Below are positions 8,932 to 17,766 of a stretch of DNA of 64,000 nt, piece after piece. The notes under the pieces are model-generated. The model did no database searches. It saw only the letters and a list, made by a program, of their open reading frames with translations, and was not told the origin of the DNA. Numbering within the stretch: the stretch's first letter is position 1; each line of letters begins with the position of its first letter. Origin of the DNA: Allomuricauda sp. NBRC 101325 (GTDB lineage Bacteria > Bacteroidota > Bacteroidia > Flavobacteriales > Flavobacteriaceae); NCBI RefSeq assembly GCF_030268205.1, contig NZ_BSQF01000001.1, positions 42,554-106,553 of the forward strand. Reading direction: 5' to 3'. The position numbers were made by a program, and so were the translations under genes.

Positions 8932-9519
8932 TTAGTTGGACTCAGCCTGAACCCTAGCACTTCCTGGAACCGTTCCGTTTCCGCAGATCAGTTCAATTTT
9001 GGAGGTTTTGGGCAATTTATCACCAGGCTTAATGTATTTTCCTTTGAACTTCATGTTGTACACCATATCCTTACCCAATTCATCAATGTAAGTAACACGT
9101 TGCACATCCAATCCAACCGCACGCAGCATAGACTCTGCATTACGTTGGGTTACCTGAATAATGTCTGGCACACTCACCTTTTTATAACCTGATGGGTTAA
9201 CGGTAAAATATATTTTACGGTTGGATTTCACCTTGTTTCCCGCAGGTGGATTTTGGTCCAAAATGGAAAAACGTGGATAATCTGGATTATATTCGGAAGA
9301 GTCCAAAACTTGGTAACGCAAACCGGCATCCTCGACTGCCTTGCGCATTTCGGATACGGACATTTTGGAAAAATCGGGCACCTCTACAAATTCGCCATGG
9401 TTGGTAGTACTATTGAGCCATCGCAAAGACAGCATCACCAAAACAAGCACAGCCACGACCGCCAAGCCCAATTGAATCAAAAATGTCTTACTTTTTAAAA
9501 AGTTTAAAAAATTTTTCAT
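8932..9519 (-). CDS. Membrane-anchored PASTA-domain protein
   Basis: A 195-residue protein with a short cytosolic N-terminus, one membrane segment (about 13-32, FLIQLGLAVVAVLVLVML) and two PASTA repeats outside (about 42-110 and 113-180). PASTA domains usually sense peptidoglycan or muropeptides when attached to kinases or PBPs. Here there is no kinase domain. The gene is divergent from ddl (D-Ala-D-Ala ligase) and operonic with rluD, which supports a cell-wall link. A role as a wall-associated scaffold or sensor is inference. Confidence 0.85.
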   Translation of the reverse strand: MKNFLNFLKSKTFLIQLGLAVVAVLVLVMLSLRWLNSTTNHGEFVEVPDFSKMSVSEMRKAVEDAGLRYQVLDSSEYNPDYPRFSILDQNPPAGNKVKSNRKIYFTVNPSGYKKVSVPDIIQVTQRNAESMLRAVGLDVQRVTYIDELGKDMVYNMKFKGKYIKPGDKLPKTSKIELICGNGTVPGSARVQAESN

Positions 9520-9538
9520 GTGGATTACCTTATCGGGA

Positions 9539-9546
9539 CAAATATA
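9539..9546 (-). promoter_or_regulatory. -7 box for PASTA-rluD transcript
   Basis: The minus strand reads TATATTTG, an exact TAnnTTTG Bacteroidota -7 element, 20 bases before the PASTA start codon. No convincing TTG -33 partner is seen at the usual distance. Confidence 0.5.
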
Positions 9547-9596
9547 GGAAAGCCAACCCTTTTTTCTTTACTTTGGCTTTGCGATATTTTGAACCG

Positions 9597-10571
9597 ATGA
9601 AAAAGAACGTTGCCATCATCATGGGGGGCTACTCCAGCGAATACAGTATTTCCATTAAGAGCGGAAATGTGGTCTTTAAGTATTTGGATAGAAGCAAATA
9701 CAATCCTTACCGAGTAATTATCACCAAAGAAAAATGGTATTATTTGGATGAGGAGAATAAGGAGTTTTTATTGGAACGTTCCGATTTTAGTTTGCCATTG
9801 GATGGAAATAAAATCAAGTTTGATTGTGTGTTCAATGCCATTCACGGCACCCCTGGGGAAGATGGATTGATGCAGGCCTATTTTGAATTGTTGGGTATTC
9901 CGCATACCTCTTGCAACCATTATGAAGCAGCACTCACCTTCAACAAAAGGGATTTGTTGAGCACCCTTAAACCCTACTCAATTCCATGTGCCGCTTCCTT
10001 TTTTATTAATAAAGGACAAACCATTGACCAGGATGCCATTGTGGAAAAGGTTGGACTTCCCTGTTTTGTAAAAGCGAACAGGGCCGGAAGTAGTTATGGG
10101 GTTTCCAAAGTGTACAAAAAAGAAGAATTGGATTCTGCCATAGAAAACGCCTTTAAGGAGGACCATCAAGTTATTATTGAATCCTTTTTAGATGGAACGG
10201 AAGTTTCAATAGGAGTAATCACCTATAATAATGAAGTAAAGGTTTTACCCGCCACCGAGATCATTTCAGAAAATGATTTCTTCGATTTTGAGGCAAAATA
10301 TATGGGCAAATCCCAAGAGATCACTCCTGCTCGGATTTCAGAAACGCAAGCAAAAAACGTAAAAGAAAGAGCTGAATTTATATATAAAGTGCTCGGTTTA
10401 AAAGGATACACTAGAAGTGAGTTCATTTTTATCGGGGACGAACCCTATTTATTGGAAATCAATACCACTCCAGGTCTTACGGAAGAAAGTCTGTTGCCAC
10501 AACAAGCTAGAGCCGCAGGAATTTCCCTGGAGGCACTTTTTGATAGTGCCATTGAGGAAGCTTTACGATAG
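9597..10571 (+). CDS. ddl: D-alanine--D-alanine ligase
   Basis: It makes the D-Ala-D-Ala dipeptide for peptidoglycan. The ATG at 9597 gives MKKNVAIIMGGYSSEYSIS, the family N-terminus (324 residues). The longer frame opening at 9483 would run into the divergent PASTA gene and adds unrelated residues, so it is rejected. ATP-grasp landmarks are NAIHGTPGEDG (about 81-91), KANRAGSSYGVSK, EVSIGV, and the metal/D-Ala binding end EINTTPGLTEESLLP (about 290-304). It is followed 36 bases later by coaD. Confidence 0.95.
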   Translation: MKKNVAIIMGGYSSEYSISIKSGNVVFKYLDRSKYNPYRVIITKEKWYYLDEENKEFLLERSDFSLPLDGNKIKFDCVFNAIHGTPGEDGLMQAYFELLGIPHTSCNHYEAALTFNKRDLLSTLKPYSIPCAASFFINKGQTIDQDAIVEKVGLPCFVKANRAGSSYGVSKVYKKEELDSAIENAFKEDHQVIIESFLDGTEVSIGVITYNNEVKVLPATEIISENDFFDFEAKYMGKSQEITPARISETQAKNVKERAEFIYKVLGLKGYTRSEFIFIGDEPYLLEINTTPGLTEESLLPQQARAAGISLEALFDSAIEEALR

Positions 10572-10607
10572 AAATCCGTATTTTTAAGAAACTAATCTCC
10601 ATACCCA

Positions 10608-11066
10608 ATGAGACGCGCATTGTTCCCCGGTTCTTTTGACCCGCTAACCTTAGGTCATTTTGATATTATTCAGAGAGGCGTAACCCTATTTGATGAACTT
10701 GTGATCGCTATAGGAATCAATGCCGATAAAAAATACATGTTCTCCCTTGACGAAAGGGTTAAATTCATCAAAGAAGCTTTTAAGGATGAACCTAAAATAA
10801 AGGTCACCACCTATCAAGGCATGACCATTGATTTCTGTAAAAAGATAGATGCCAATTTTATTTTAAGGGGACTTCGTAACCCAGCGGATTTCGAGTTTGA
10901 AAAGGCCATCGCCCACACCAACCGTAAACTATCAGAAATTGAAACGGTGTTCTTGCTTACTTCATCGGGCAAATCATTTATTAGTTCATCCATTGTTCGT
11001 GATGTAATTCGAAATGGTGGGGATTACACTGGACTTGTTCCTGAAACCGTTGTGGTTAAAAAATAA
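10608..11066 (+). CDS. coaD: Phosphopantetheine adenylyltransferase
   Basis: The penultimate step of coenzyme A synthesis: 4'-phosphopantetheine plus ATP gives dephospho-CoA. The 152-residue length is normal. The nucleotidyltransferase motif FPGSFDPLTLGHFD is at residues 5-18, and the C-terminal ISSSIVRDV matches the family motif that contacts ATP. It is probably in one transcript with ddl, a common flavobacterial order. Confidence 0.96.
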   Translation: MRRALFPGSFDPLTLGHFDIIQRGVTLFDELVIAIGINADKKYMFSLDERVKFIKEAFKDEPKIKVTTYQGMTIDFCKKIDANFILRGLRNPADFEFEKAIAHTNRKLSEIETVFLLTSSGKSFISSSIVRDVIRNGGDYTGLVPETVVVKK

Positions 11067-11084
11067 TTCCCAGCAGACTTATTG

Positions 11085-11127
11085 CATTGTAAGTGATTTC
11101 TTCAAACTTGACATTTGTCAAACAATG
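11085..11127. repeat. Nested inverted repeats upstream of the histidine kinase
   Basis: An outer pair CATTGT (11085-11090) and ACAATG (11122-11127) encloses an inner pair TTGAC (11108-11112) and GTCAA (11117-11121). There is no T-run. It could be an operator or a weak hairpin ending the coaD message; the sequence does not decide. Confidence 0.3.
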
Positions 11128-11246
11128 TAAATTGATGTAAAAACCACATTTTTTACTCCTTTCACAACATTAGCTCTCTAATACCTTGGGATATTTTTAC
11201 ATTGGTCTAACAATTAACGGCATACAATTTCATAATACCCCCGATT

Positions 11247-13067
11247 TTGAAAGCAGTCGAGAACATAGACCAAAATTATTTGATAAAACAGCTCCCCACC
11301 CCTACAGCTTTTGTAGGCAACTCAGGAGTTGTGATGGATGCTTCCGACTCTTGGTTGGAGATTTTTGGTTTGGTCCCGACCAAGAAAAAGCGAAAGCTGA
11401 ACATTCTTGATTTTTTCCCTGAAGCGAAAGACTTTCAAAACAACAACGCATTATCCATAAGACACAAATACATTTCAAATGACCGCATTTGTCATTTCGA
11501 AAGTTCTTTTACCCCATGGTTTGATGACAAAGAGAATGTTCTCGGGTCCATTGTCCAAACAAGGGATATTACCTCCGAAGTTGAAAAGGAATTGGAGATC
11601 GAATGCCTTAATAATATTCTTAAATACAAATCCGAAGCAGCCAAAATAGGATGGTGGGAGTACGATGCCCTTACCGAAGAAATATTTTGGTGCGAGGAAA
11701 CAAAAAGAATTCACAAAGCCCCCGAATCTTACCGACCAGATATTAATGAAGCCATTAACTTTTACAAGTCAGGCTTCAGTCAAAACAGAATTTCCATGCT
11801 CTTCCACAACGCGATGACCAAAGGCCAATCGTATGAGGTGGACTTGATCATCCTTACTTTTAAAGGAGAAGAGCGATGGGTGCGTACCACAGGAAAACCC
11901 ATTTTTAAAGATGGAAAGGTGGTAAAACTATTCGGAACATTTAAGGACATTCACGAACAGGTAATGGCTGAAACCAAAATCAAAGAAAATCAACAATTGT
12001 TGACCACTTTGATTGACAGCCTACCTTTAAATGTATATGTAAAGGATTTGGAATCCAAAAAGGTTTTGGTCAACAAAGCAGAATGCGATTACCTTGGTAA
12101 AAATGCCGAAGAACTTTTGGGCAAATCCGATTTCGACCTTTATGGCAAAGAGATGGCGCAAATTTCCCGTGATGAGGATTTGGAGGTAATGAAACACCTT
12201 AAACCTATTTTGGGGAAAGAGACCGAAAGCGCCAAAAAAGATGGAAAAACAACCTATTTCCTTACCTCTAAAATTCCACGCTTTGATCTAGACGGCCGTG
12301 TAAATGGTTTGATAGGAATCAGCATGGATATTTCAGCGATTAAAAAGAAAGAAGAAGAGCTTCAAAATTTGATCAGCATAACTACGATCCAAAACAAGAA
12401 GCTTATCAACTTCGCACATATAGTCTCACATAACCTAAGATCACATTCAGCCAATTTTTCCATGCTCTTGGAATTTCTGAATTATGAAGAAAACAAGGAG
12501 GAAAGAGACAAAATATTAAAAATGTTAAACCATGCGTCGGACAATTTGTTGGAGACACTTGAAAACTTAAATCAAGTAGTAGATGTCAACACCAAAACGC
12601 CGCAGTTAAAAAAACAACTTAACCTACACGATAGCATTGTTAAGGCACAACAGAATATTGTTGCATTTAGCGAAAAAAACAAGGCACAGATCATAAACAA
12701 CATCCCAAAACAAATAACTGTTTCGTCTGTGCCTGCCTATTTGGACAGTATTATTCTAAACTTGATCACCAATGCTATCAAATACAAGAAACCAAGTGTA
12801 GACCCCGTAATCACCGTGGACGCATTTTTAGAAAACAACCAAGTCTGTTTGCGCGTGGCCGACAATGGCCTTGGTATTGACCTTGAGAAAAATGGCGACA
12901 AAGTATTTGGCATGTACAAAACTTTTCACCAGCGAGAAGATGCCAAAGGCTTTGGACTGTATTTGGTTCGGAATCAAATTGAAGCTATGGGAGGAACCAT
13001 AACCATAGAAAGTGAAGTTGATAAAGGCTCTGTCTTTAATGTGTATTTTAATGAAGAAAATGAATAG
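11247..13067 (+). CDS. Cytosolic PAS-domain histidine kinase
   Basis: A 606-residue kinase without any membrane segment, so it reads an internal signal. Three PAS-like regions (about 14-115, 120-240, 247-372) are followed by the phospho-acceptor box HIVSHNLRSH (His 395 likely) and an ATPase domain with the N-box NLITNAIKY (about 505-513), DNGLGID (about 539-545) and GFGLYLV (about 568-574). No ATG is available at the front. TTG at 11247 is the best start because an in-frame stop lies shortly upstream and the first PAS domain begins by residue 15. Its 3' end overlaps the response regulator, its probable partner. Confidence 0.88.
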   Translation: MKAVENIDQNYLIKQLPTPTAFVGNSGVVMDASDSWLEIFGLVPTKKKRKLNILDFFPEAKDFQNNNALSIRHKYISNDRICHFESSFTPWFDDKENVLGSIVQTRDITSEVEKELEIECLNNILKYKSEAAKIGWWEYDALTEEIFWCEETKRIHKAPESYRPDINEAINFYKSGFSQNRISMLFHNAMTKGQSYEVDLIILTFKGEERWVRTTGKPIFKDGKVVKLFGTFKDIHEQVMAETKIKENQQLLTTLIDSLPLNVYVKDLESKKVLVNKAECDYLGKNAEELLGKSDFDLYGKEMAQISRDEDLEVMKHLKPILGKETESAKKDGKTTYFLTSKIPRFDLDGRVNGLIGISMDISAIKKKEEELQNLISITTIQNKKLINFAHIVSHNLRSHSANFSMLLEFLNYEENKEERDKILKMLNHASDNLLETLENLNQVVDVNTKTPQLKKQLNLHDSIVKAQQNIVAFSEKNKAQIINNIPKQITVSSVPAYLDSIILNLITNAIKYKKPSVDPVITVDAFLENNQVCLRVADNGLGIDLEKNGDKVFGMYKTFHQREDAKGFGLYLVRNQIEAMGGTITIESEVDKGSVFNVYFNEENE

Positions 13068-13458
13068 TATTTTTATTGTTGACGATGATCCGATCACGGT
13101 ATTCGGAATCAAAAAAATGTTGAAACCTATTACCGATTGTTCGGATGTTCAAATTTTCCAAAATGGGAAAGAGGCCTTGGAAAAAATCAAAGAACGTATG
13201 GGTGGAATTTTACCTGATGTGATTTTTTTGGATATAAATATGCCCATTTTGGACGGTTGGGGGTTTTTGGATGAACTGATTTCATTGAACATCCAACAAC
13301 CTATTACCATCAATGTAATAACTTCCTCAATAGATCCATTGGATTTGGAGAAATGGCAGTTTTACAAAGCACGCTGTCCACATACCCTAAATTTTAGGAA
13401 CAAGCCAATTTTTAAGATAGAATTGGCTGACCTTGGGTACATTAATGTGGCTTCATAA
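13060..13458 (+). CDS. Single-domain response regulator
   Basis: A 132-residue CheY-like receiver without output domain. The acidic pocket DDD is at residues 8-10, the phospho-acceptor Asp 58 in FLDINMPILDGWG, and the conserved Lys in RNKPI near residue 115. ATG at 13060 overlaps the kinase stop by 8 bases; ATG at 13051 would add three residues (MKK) and cannot be excluded. Its position just after the PAS kinase makes the two a two-component pair. The output must pass through protein contacts or a further phosphorelay, since no DNA-binding domain is present. Confidence 0.88.
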   Translation: MNSIFIVDDDPITVFGIKKMLKPITDCSDVQIFQNGKEALEKIKERMGGILPDVIFLDINMPILDGWGFLDELISLNIQQPITINVITSSIDPLDLEKWQFYKARCPHTLNFRNKPIFKIELADLGYINVAS

Positions 13459-13471
13459 AAAGATTATATTG

Positions 13472-13479
13472 TATTTTTG
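13472..13479 (+). promoter_or_regulatory. -7 box upstream of M14 peptidase
   Basis: TATTTTTG matches TAnnTTTG exactly and lies 20 bases before the GTG and 47 bases before the TTG start candidate of the peptidase gene. No clear -33 TTG is seen. Confidence 0.4.
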
Positions 13480-13499
13480 GTTCGCAAGAAAATTTTAAA

Positions 13500-15299
13500 G
13501 TGCCAACCAAAGTTCCCTTAGTCAATTTGAAGTATCTAGTTTTTTTAACCTCAATTATACTTTTCATTTCCTGTGAAAACAAAACACAGGATGAGAAACC
13601 ATCATACCAAACTTTTTTTGAGGCATCGGAAGGAAAAGAGACTCCCACCTATCAAGCAACCATTGATTACTACATTACCTTAGCCAGGGATTTTCCGGAA
13701 ATTAACATACATACCATTGGAAAAACCGATAGTGGCTATCCGTTGCACATGGTTACCTATAACCCCGATGGCGATTTTAATTACGAGAATATTCGAAAGG
13801 AAAAAACCATCATTTTAATTAATAACGGTATTCACCCTGGGGAAAGTGATGGGATTGATGCCACCATGATGCTCTATCGTGATTTGGCCACAGAAAAAAT
13901 CAAAGCACCTGAAAAAACAGTTCTTGTTACCATTCCTATTTACAACGTAGGTGGCTCCCTAAATCGAAATACAGGTACAAGGGCCAACCAAAATGGACCC
14001 GAAGAGTACGGTTTTAGGGGAAATGCCCTAAACTATGACCTTAATCGGGACTTTATTAAAATGGATACCCAAAATGCCAATACCTTCGCGCAGATTTTCC
14101 ATACCGTAAAACCCGATGTATTTATCGACAACCATGTGAGCAATGGAGCCGATTACCAATATGTGCTAACCCATTTGTTTACCCAGCACAATAAATTGGG
14201 GGGTAAAATGGGAGAATATCTGCATGACAGCTTTATGCCCGACATTGTGGGTTCGTTGGCCAACAAAGAATGGGATATTACCCCTTATGTAAATGTGTTC
14301 AATGTGCCACCAGAGCAAGGGTTTAGTCAATTTATGGACCATCCCAGATATTCAACAGGCTACACCACGCTTTGGAGCACTTTAGGTTTAATGGTGGAAA
14401 CCCATATGCTAAAACCTTATAAGCAGCGGGTTGAAGGCACCTACGCATTAATGGAAAGCTTGATTGAGGTCACTGAAAAAGAGCATGACAATATTAAAAA
14501 GCTTAGAAAAGAAACCTTGGAGACTAATTTGGAACTTTCTGAATATTACTTCAATTATGAAGTGGACACCACTCAAAGCAGCATGCTAAACTTTAAAGGT
14601 TTCGAAGCTGAAATTATGACAAGTGAGGTCACGGGATTGCCAAGGTTAAAATACAACAGAGACAAACCCTTTACCAAAGAAACCGTTTACCAAGATTATT
14701 TTATCCCAAAAGACACCATCAGTGTTCCAGACGCCTACATTGTTAAACAAAGTTGGCAACGGGTAATTGATAGATTAACCACCAATAAAATCCAGTTTTT
14801 TAAATTGGAGAAGGATACCACCTTGTCTGTGGAAGCCTATAGTATCGTAGATTATGATACAAGAAACAATCCGTACGAAGGACATTATTTACATTCCGAC
14901 ACCAAAGTTTCAAAAAGCAGCAAACAAATCCATTTTAGGGCAGGAGACATTGTAATTCCAACAAAACAACCAGGTATCCGTTACCTACTGGAAACTTTGG
15001 AACCACAGGGTGTCGATTCCTTTTTTAACTGGAACTTTTTTGATACCATGTTGCAGCGCAAGGAAGGATTTTCCCCATACGTATTTGAAGATATTGCCTT
15101 GGAAATGTTGCAAAAAGATTCCCTTTTATTTCGAGAATTTGAAGCCCAAAAAGAACTCGACCTCAATTTTGCCAACAATTGGTATGCACAATTGAATTGG
15201 ATATTTGAGCGTTCGGCCCATTTGGAAGAAGCTTATCTATCCTATCCAATTTATAGAATTTCTAAAGGAAGCAAGGCTTCGGGAATACTTGACCGTTAA
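13500..15299 (+). CDS. M14-family zinc carboxypeptidase-like lipoprotein
   Basis: This probably trims peptides at the cell surface. The lipoprotein signal VFLTSIILFISC is followed by an M14 domain: zinc ligands HPGES (His/Glu near 118-121 counted from GTG) and a third His in FIDNHVSNG, with NYDLNRDF between them. A C-terminal half of about 300 residues is unassigned. The start is uncertain: GTG at 13500 or TTG at 13527, the latter giving the more typical MKYLVFL-type signal. The gene ends 4 bases inside the convergent Nudix gene. The substrate is unknown. Confidence 0.85.
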   Translation: MPTKVPLVNLKYLVFLTSIILFISCENKTQDEKPSYQTFFEASEGKETPTYQATIDYYITLARDFPEINIHTIGKTDSGYPLHMVTYNPDGDFNYENIRKEKTIILINNGIHPGESDGIDATMMLYRDLATEKIKAPEKTVLVTIPIYNVGGSLNRNTGTRANQNGPEEYGFRGNALNYDLNRDFIKMDTQNANTFAQIFHTVKPDVFIDNHVSNGADYQYVLTHLFTQHNKLGGKMGEYLHDSFMPDIVGSLANKEWDITPYVNVFNVPPEQGFSQFMDHPRYSTGYTTLWSTLGLMVETHMLKPYKQRVEGTYALMESLIEVTEKEHDNIKKLRKETLETNLELSEYYFNYEVDTTQSSMLNFKGFEAEIMTSEVTGLPRLKYNRDKPFTKETVYQDYFIPKDTISVPDAYIVKQSWQRVIDRLTTNKIQFFKLEKDTTLSVEAYSIVDYDTRNNPYEGHYLHSDTKVSKSSKQIHFRAGDIVIPTKQPGIRYLLETLEPQGVDSFFNWNFFDTMLQRKEGFSPYVFEDIALEMLQKDSLLFREFEAQKELDLNFANNWYAQLNWIFERSAHLEEAYLSYPIYRISKGSKASGILDR

Positions 15300-15889
15300 G
15301 GCCAGTCTTCAAAAAGTATCTTAATATTATGGTACGATTGTTTAAGGGCCTTTTTGGTCTTTCTACGTCCTTTCCACTTTACCTTTTTGATGCCCTCAGA
15401 TTTCTCAGCAATCAATTTTCCAGTAAAATCAGTGGTCATAACAAACCAATGGGTCTCTTTTAATCGAAACTCTCCATTTCTTTTAAAAATATGATAAGTG
15501 GTTTTTAAAAATCGTTCAATTTTTAGGTTACTGACCCCAGTCTCCTCTTCCACCTCACGAATAGCGGCATTTTCAATCGATTCCCCTTTATCCACTTTTC
15601 CTTTGGGCAAATCCCATTTATTGTTACGGTAGATAAAAAGTACTTTGCCCTTTCTGTTCACAACAAAGCCACCACCAGCTACTACCACTGGAATCTTATG
15701 CTTGAAAAGACTCAGGGTTTTATCTTCATCGGGATGATAAAAATAGGCCTCCTTAATTTTTTTCTTCGACAATAGTGAGATAGCTTCCATTATGCTATCA
15801 CCTTCCAAAGAAAACAAGTTTCCATTAGCATCCTTTGGACGCTTGTTCGTCAAAATCATTGGAGACTCATTCACAAAAACTTCATACAT
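15296..15889 (-). CDS. Nudix hydrolase
   Basis: A 197-residue protein whose C-terminal half is a Nudix domain with the full box GKVDKGE...REVEEETGV (about 108-130). It hydrolyses some nucleoside diphosphate linked to another group; the substrate is not readable. The first 70 residues are a separate N-terminal region. The start at 15889 (MYEVFVNE) is preferred over 15922 because the longer frame would overlap the start of divergent pyrE. The stop overlaps that of the M14 gene by 4 bases. Confidence 0.85.
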   Translation of the reverse strand: MYEVFVNESPMILTNKRPKDANGNLFSLEGDSIMEAISLLSKKKIKEAYFYHPDEDKTLSLFKHKIPVVVAGGGFVVNRKGKVLFIYRNNKWDLPKGKVDKGESIENAAIREVEEETGVSNLKIERFLKTTYHIFKRNGEFRLKETHWFVMTTDFTGKLIAEKSEGIKKVKWKGRRKTKKALKQSYHNIKILFEDWP

Positions 15890-15892
15890 TTG
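15885..15892 (+). promoter_or_regulatory. -7 box of pyrE overlapping the divergent start codon
   Basis: TACATTTG is an exact TAnnTTTG box lying 4 bases before the pyrE ATG (15897). A TTG at 15859-15861 is 23 bases upstream, the outer limit of the TTG-N17-23-TAnnTTTG pattern. Bases 15887-15889 are also the complement of the Nudix start codon. Transcription would begin at or beside the pyrE ATG, giving a leaderless mRNA. Confidence 0.55.
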
Positions 15893-15896
15893 CGCA

Positions 15897-16538
15897 ATGG
15901 TTTTAGATAAAGAAATTGCCAAAAAAACAGCCGAGCTGCTTTTACAAATTAATGCAATAAAGTTGGAACCCGAAAATCCTTTTACGTGGGCTTCGGGATG
16001 GAAATCTCCAATTTATTGCGACAACAGAATTATGCTATCGTACCCCGAAATCCGAAATTATGTTCGGGAAGAGATGGCCAAACAAGTGGAGAGCCTTTAC
16101 GGCAAGCCAGATGTGATCGCCGGAGTGGCCACAGGAGCCATTGGTATTGGCATTTTGGTGGCAGAAGCATTGGGTCTACCTTTTGTTTATGTGCGACCTG
16201 AACCTAAATCGCACGGCAGGCAAAATCAAATTGAAGGGTATTTTGAACCAGGTCAAAGTGTAGTGGTCATCGAAGATTTGATCAGCACAGGAAAAAGCAG
16301 CCTTAATGCGGTTAGAGCCTTAAAGGACCAACAGGCAAACATTAAAGGTATGATCGCCATTTTTACCTATGGCTTTCCTATTTCCACGGAAAATTTTGAG
16401 GCAGAAGGAGTAGAACTCCACACCTTATCTGACTACGAACATCTGATCGAGCAGGCCTCCGAAACCCATTACGTTAAAGAATCTCAAATGAATACCTTGT
16501 TGGAATGGCGCTCCAATCCACAAGAATGGAAGAAATAA
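15897..16538 (+). CDS. pyrE: Orotate phosphoribosyltransferase
   Basis: It converts orotate and PRPP to orotidine monophosphate in pyrimidine synthesis. ATG at 15897 gives MVLDKEIAKKTAELL and 213 residues, the usual size. The longer frame from 15792 runs antisense to the Nudix gene and is rejected. The PRPP-binding motif VVVIEDLISTGKSS is at about 121-134, with the upstream RPEPKSHGR lysine loop. An SRPBCC gene follows after 10 bases and is probably co-transcribed. Confidence 0.96.
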   Translation: MVLDKEIAKKTAELLLQINAIKLEPENPFTWASGWKSPIYCDNRIMLSYPEIRNYVREEMAKQVESLYGKPDVIAGVATGAIGIGILVAEALGLPFVYVRPEPKSHGRQNQIEGYFEPGQSVVVIEDLISTGKSSLNAVRALKDQQANIKGMIAIFTYGFPISTENFEAEGVELHTLSDYEHLIEQASETHYVKESQMNTLLEWRSNPQEWKK

Positions 16539-16548
16539 CAAACGCATC

Positions 16549-16947
16549 ATGCACATAGAAGCAACTAAAAAACAGGTAGCCAAAAGCGATAAAGAAGTTT
16601 TTGAATTTTTGACCGACATCAAAAACTTTGAAACCTTAATGCCCGACAACATCGATAAATTTGAGGTACTGGATGAAAACACCTTTAAGTTTGCACTAAA
16701 GGGCATGCCCGAAATCGTGTTGCGTTTAAAAGAGCAAAATCCAAATGACAAAGTAGTTTTGGGTGCTGCCAGCGATAAACTACCTTTTACATTAACTGCA
16801 GATATTTCATCATTGGGAGAAAATGAAAGTGAAGTAGCGTTAAGCTTTGAAGGGCAGTTCAATGCGATGATGGCCATGATGATCAAATCCCCTATTACCA
16901 ATTTTATGGAAACCTTGTCCACCAACATGGACAAAATTGGTCAATAG
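16549..16947 (+). CDS. SRPBCC-fold (START/CoxG-like) protein
   Basis: A 132-residue cytosolic protein with the SRPBCC lipid/ligand-binding pattern: a VFEFLTDIKNFETLMP front helix and a long C-terminal helix ending in MDKIG. The family binds hydrophobic ligands, but the ligand here is unknown. It lies 10 bases after pyrE, so it is probably in that operon. It overlaps the convergent birA by 7 bases. Confidence 0.7.
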   Translation: MHIEATKKQVAKSDKEVFEFLTDIKNFETLMPDNIDKFEVLDENTFKFALKGMPEIVLRLKEQNPNDKVVLGAASDKLPFTLTADISSLGENESEVALSFEGQFNAMMAMMIKSPITNFMETLSTNMDKIGQ

Positions 16948-17684
16948 AGCAACGTAACTTCCTTAAGGTCGAATTCTTTAAAAATTTGTTCTTCCAATTC
17001 CAGCACCAACTTGCCGGATGGAGACACTTTGCGGATAAATCCCATAAATCTATTTCCATCTTCATCCTCGAAGGTGGATGGTTTATCTTTTCGGAACAAA
17101 ATATCCCCATAGACTGGCAATAATTGCTTCACGGTTTTTGTTTCGACATTTTCCGTGTAAAACTTTATCCGCCCGATAATCATATGTAAAATCTCATCCA
17201 AATTGTAAACCTTGCCTGTGATGGATGAAATTGAGGAAGCTTTGGCCAAATTTTCGAACTGGCTTTGGTTTACATTCAAACCTATACCAATAATGGAATG
17301 ATCTATTAGTCTTCCCTTCAAAATATTTTCAATTAAAATGCCACATATTTTAGCGGAACCTGACATAATGTCGTTGGGCCATTTTACCTTGACATCTGGA
17401 ACGGCAAGCGTTGTCAGCACATCAAAAATCGACAAGGAAACGCAAATATTCAAAAGAAACTGCTGATCCGCTCTAAAAGCATCGAACCTTTTTAAAATAC
17501 TGAATGTCAGATTTTTACCCTCCTCAGATTGCCAAACCGCACCCATTTGCCCCCTGCCCTTGAGTTGATTTTTTGTAACCACCACGGAATAATCGGGTAA
17601 GTTTTGCGACTTAATTAATGTCCGCAAATACAGATTTGTGGAGTCCGTGGCATCAAGTTTGATTATTGGAGATTGTTCGCCCAA
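16941..17684 (-). CDS. birA: Biotin--[acetyl-CoA-carboxylase] ligase
   Basis: It attaches biotin to carboxylase carrier proteins through biotinyl-AMP. The 247-residue, single-domain form lacks the N-terminal helix-turn-helix of E. coli BirA, so it is an enzyme but not a repressor. The biotin/ATP loop GRGQMGAVWQS is at about 43-53, with VKWPNDIM near 100 and GIGLNVNQ near 137. Its 5' end is 82 bases from divergent rsfS. Confidence 0.94.
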   Translation of the reverse strand: MGEQSPIIKLDATDSTNLYLRTLIKSQNLPDYSVVVTKNQLKGRGQMGAVWQSEEGKNLTFSILKRFDAFRADQQFLLNICVSLSIFDVLTTLAVPDVKVKWPNDIMSGSAKICGILIENILKGRLIDHSIIGIGLNVNQSQFENLAKASSISSITGKVYNLDEILHMIIGRIKFYTENVETKTVKQLLPVYGDILFRKDKPSTFEDEDGNRFMGFIRKVSPSGKLVLELEEQIFKEFDLKEVTLLY

Positions 17685-17739
17685 AGTGGTAAGCCTTATT
17701 GATTTGTTAAAAACTAAGGCTAAGAAAACAAAAAAAATA

Positions 17740-17747
17740 TAACTTTG
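17740..17747 (+). promoter_or_regulatory. -7 box for rsfS-ftsH operon
   Basis: TAACTTTG matches TAnnTTTG, 19 bases before the rsfS ATG. The nearest good TTG lies at 17704-17706, too far for a standard -33, so the upstream half is weak. Confidence 0.5.
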
Positions 17748-17766
17748 TAGAAACTAAAATTTTTGA

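Noticed and set aside
9483..9596. Longer start for ddl at 9483
   Set aside because: It would cover the divergent PASTA start and add residues unrelated to the family; MKKNVAIIMGG at 9597 is the conserved start.
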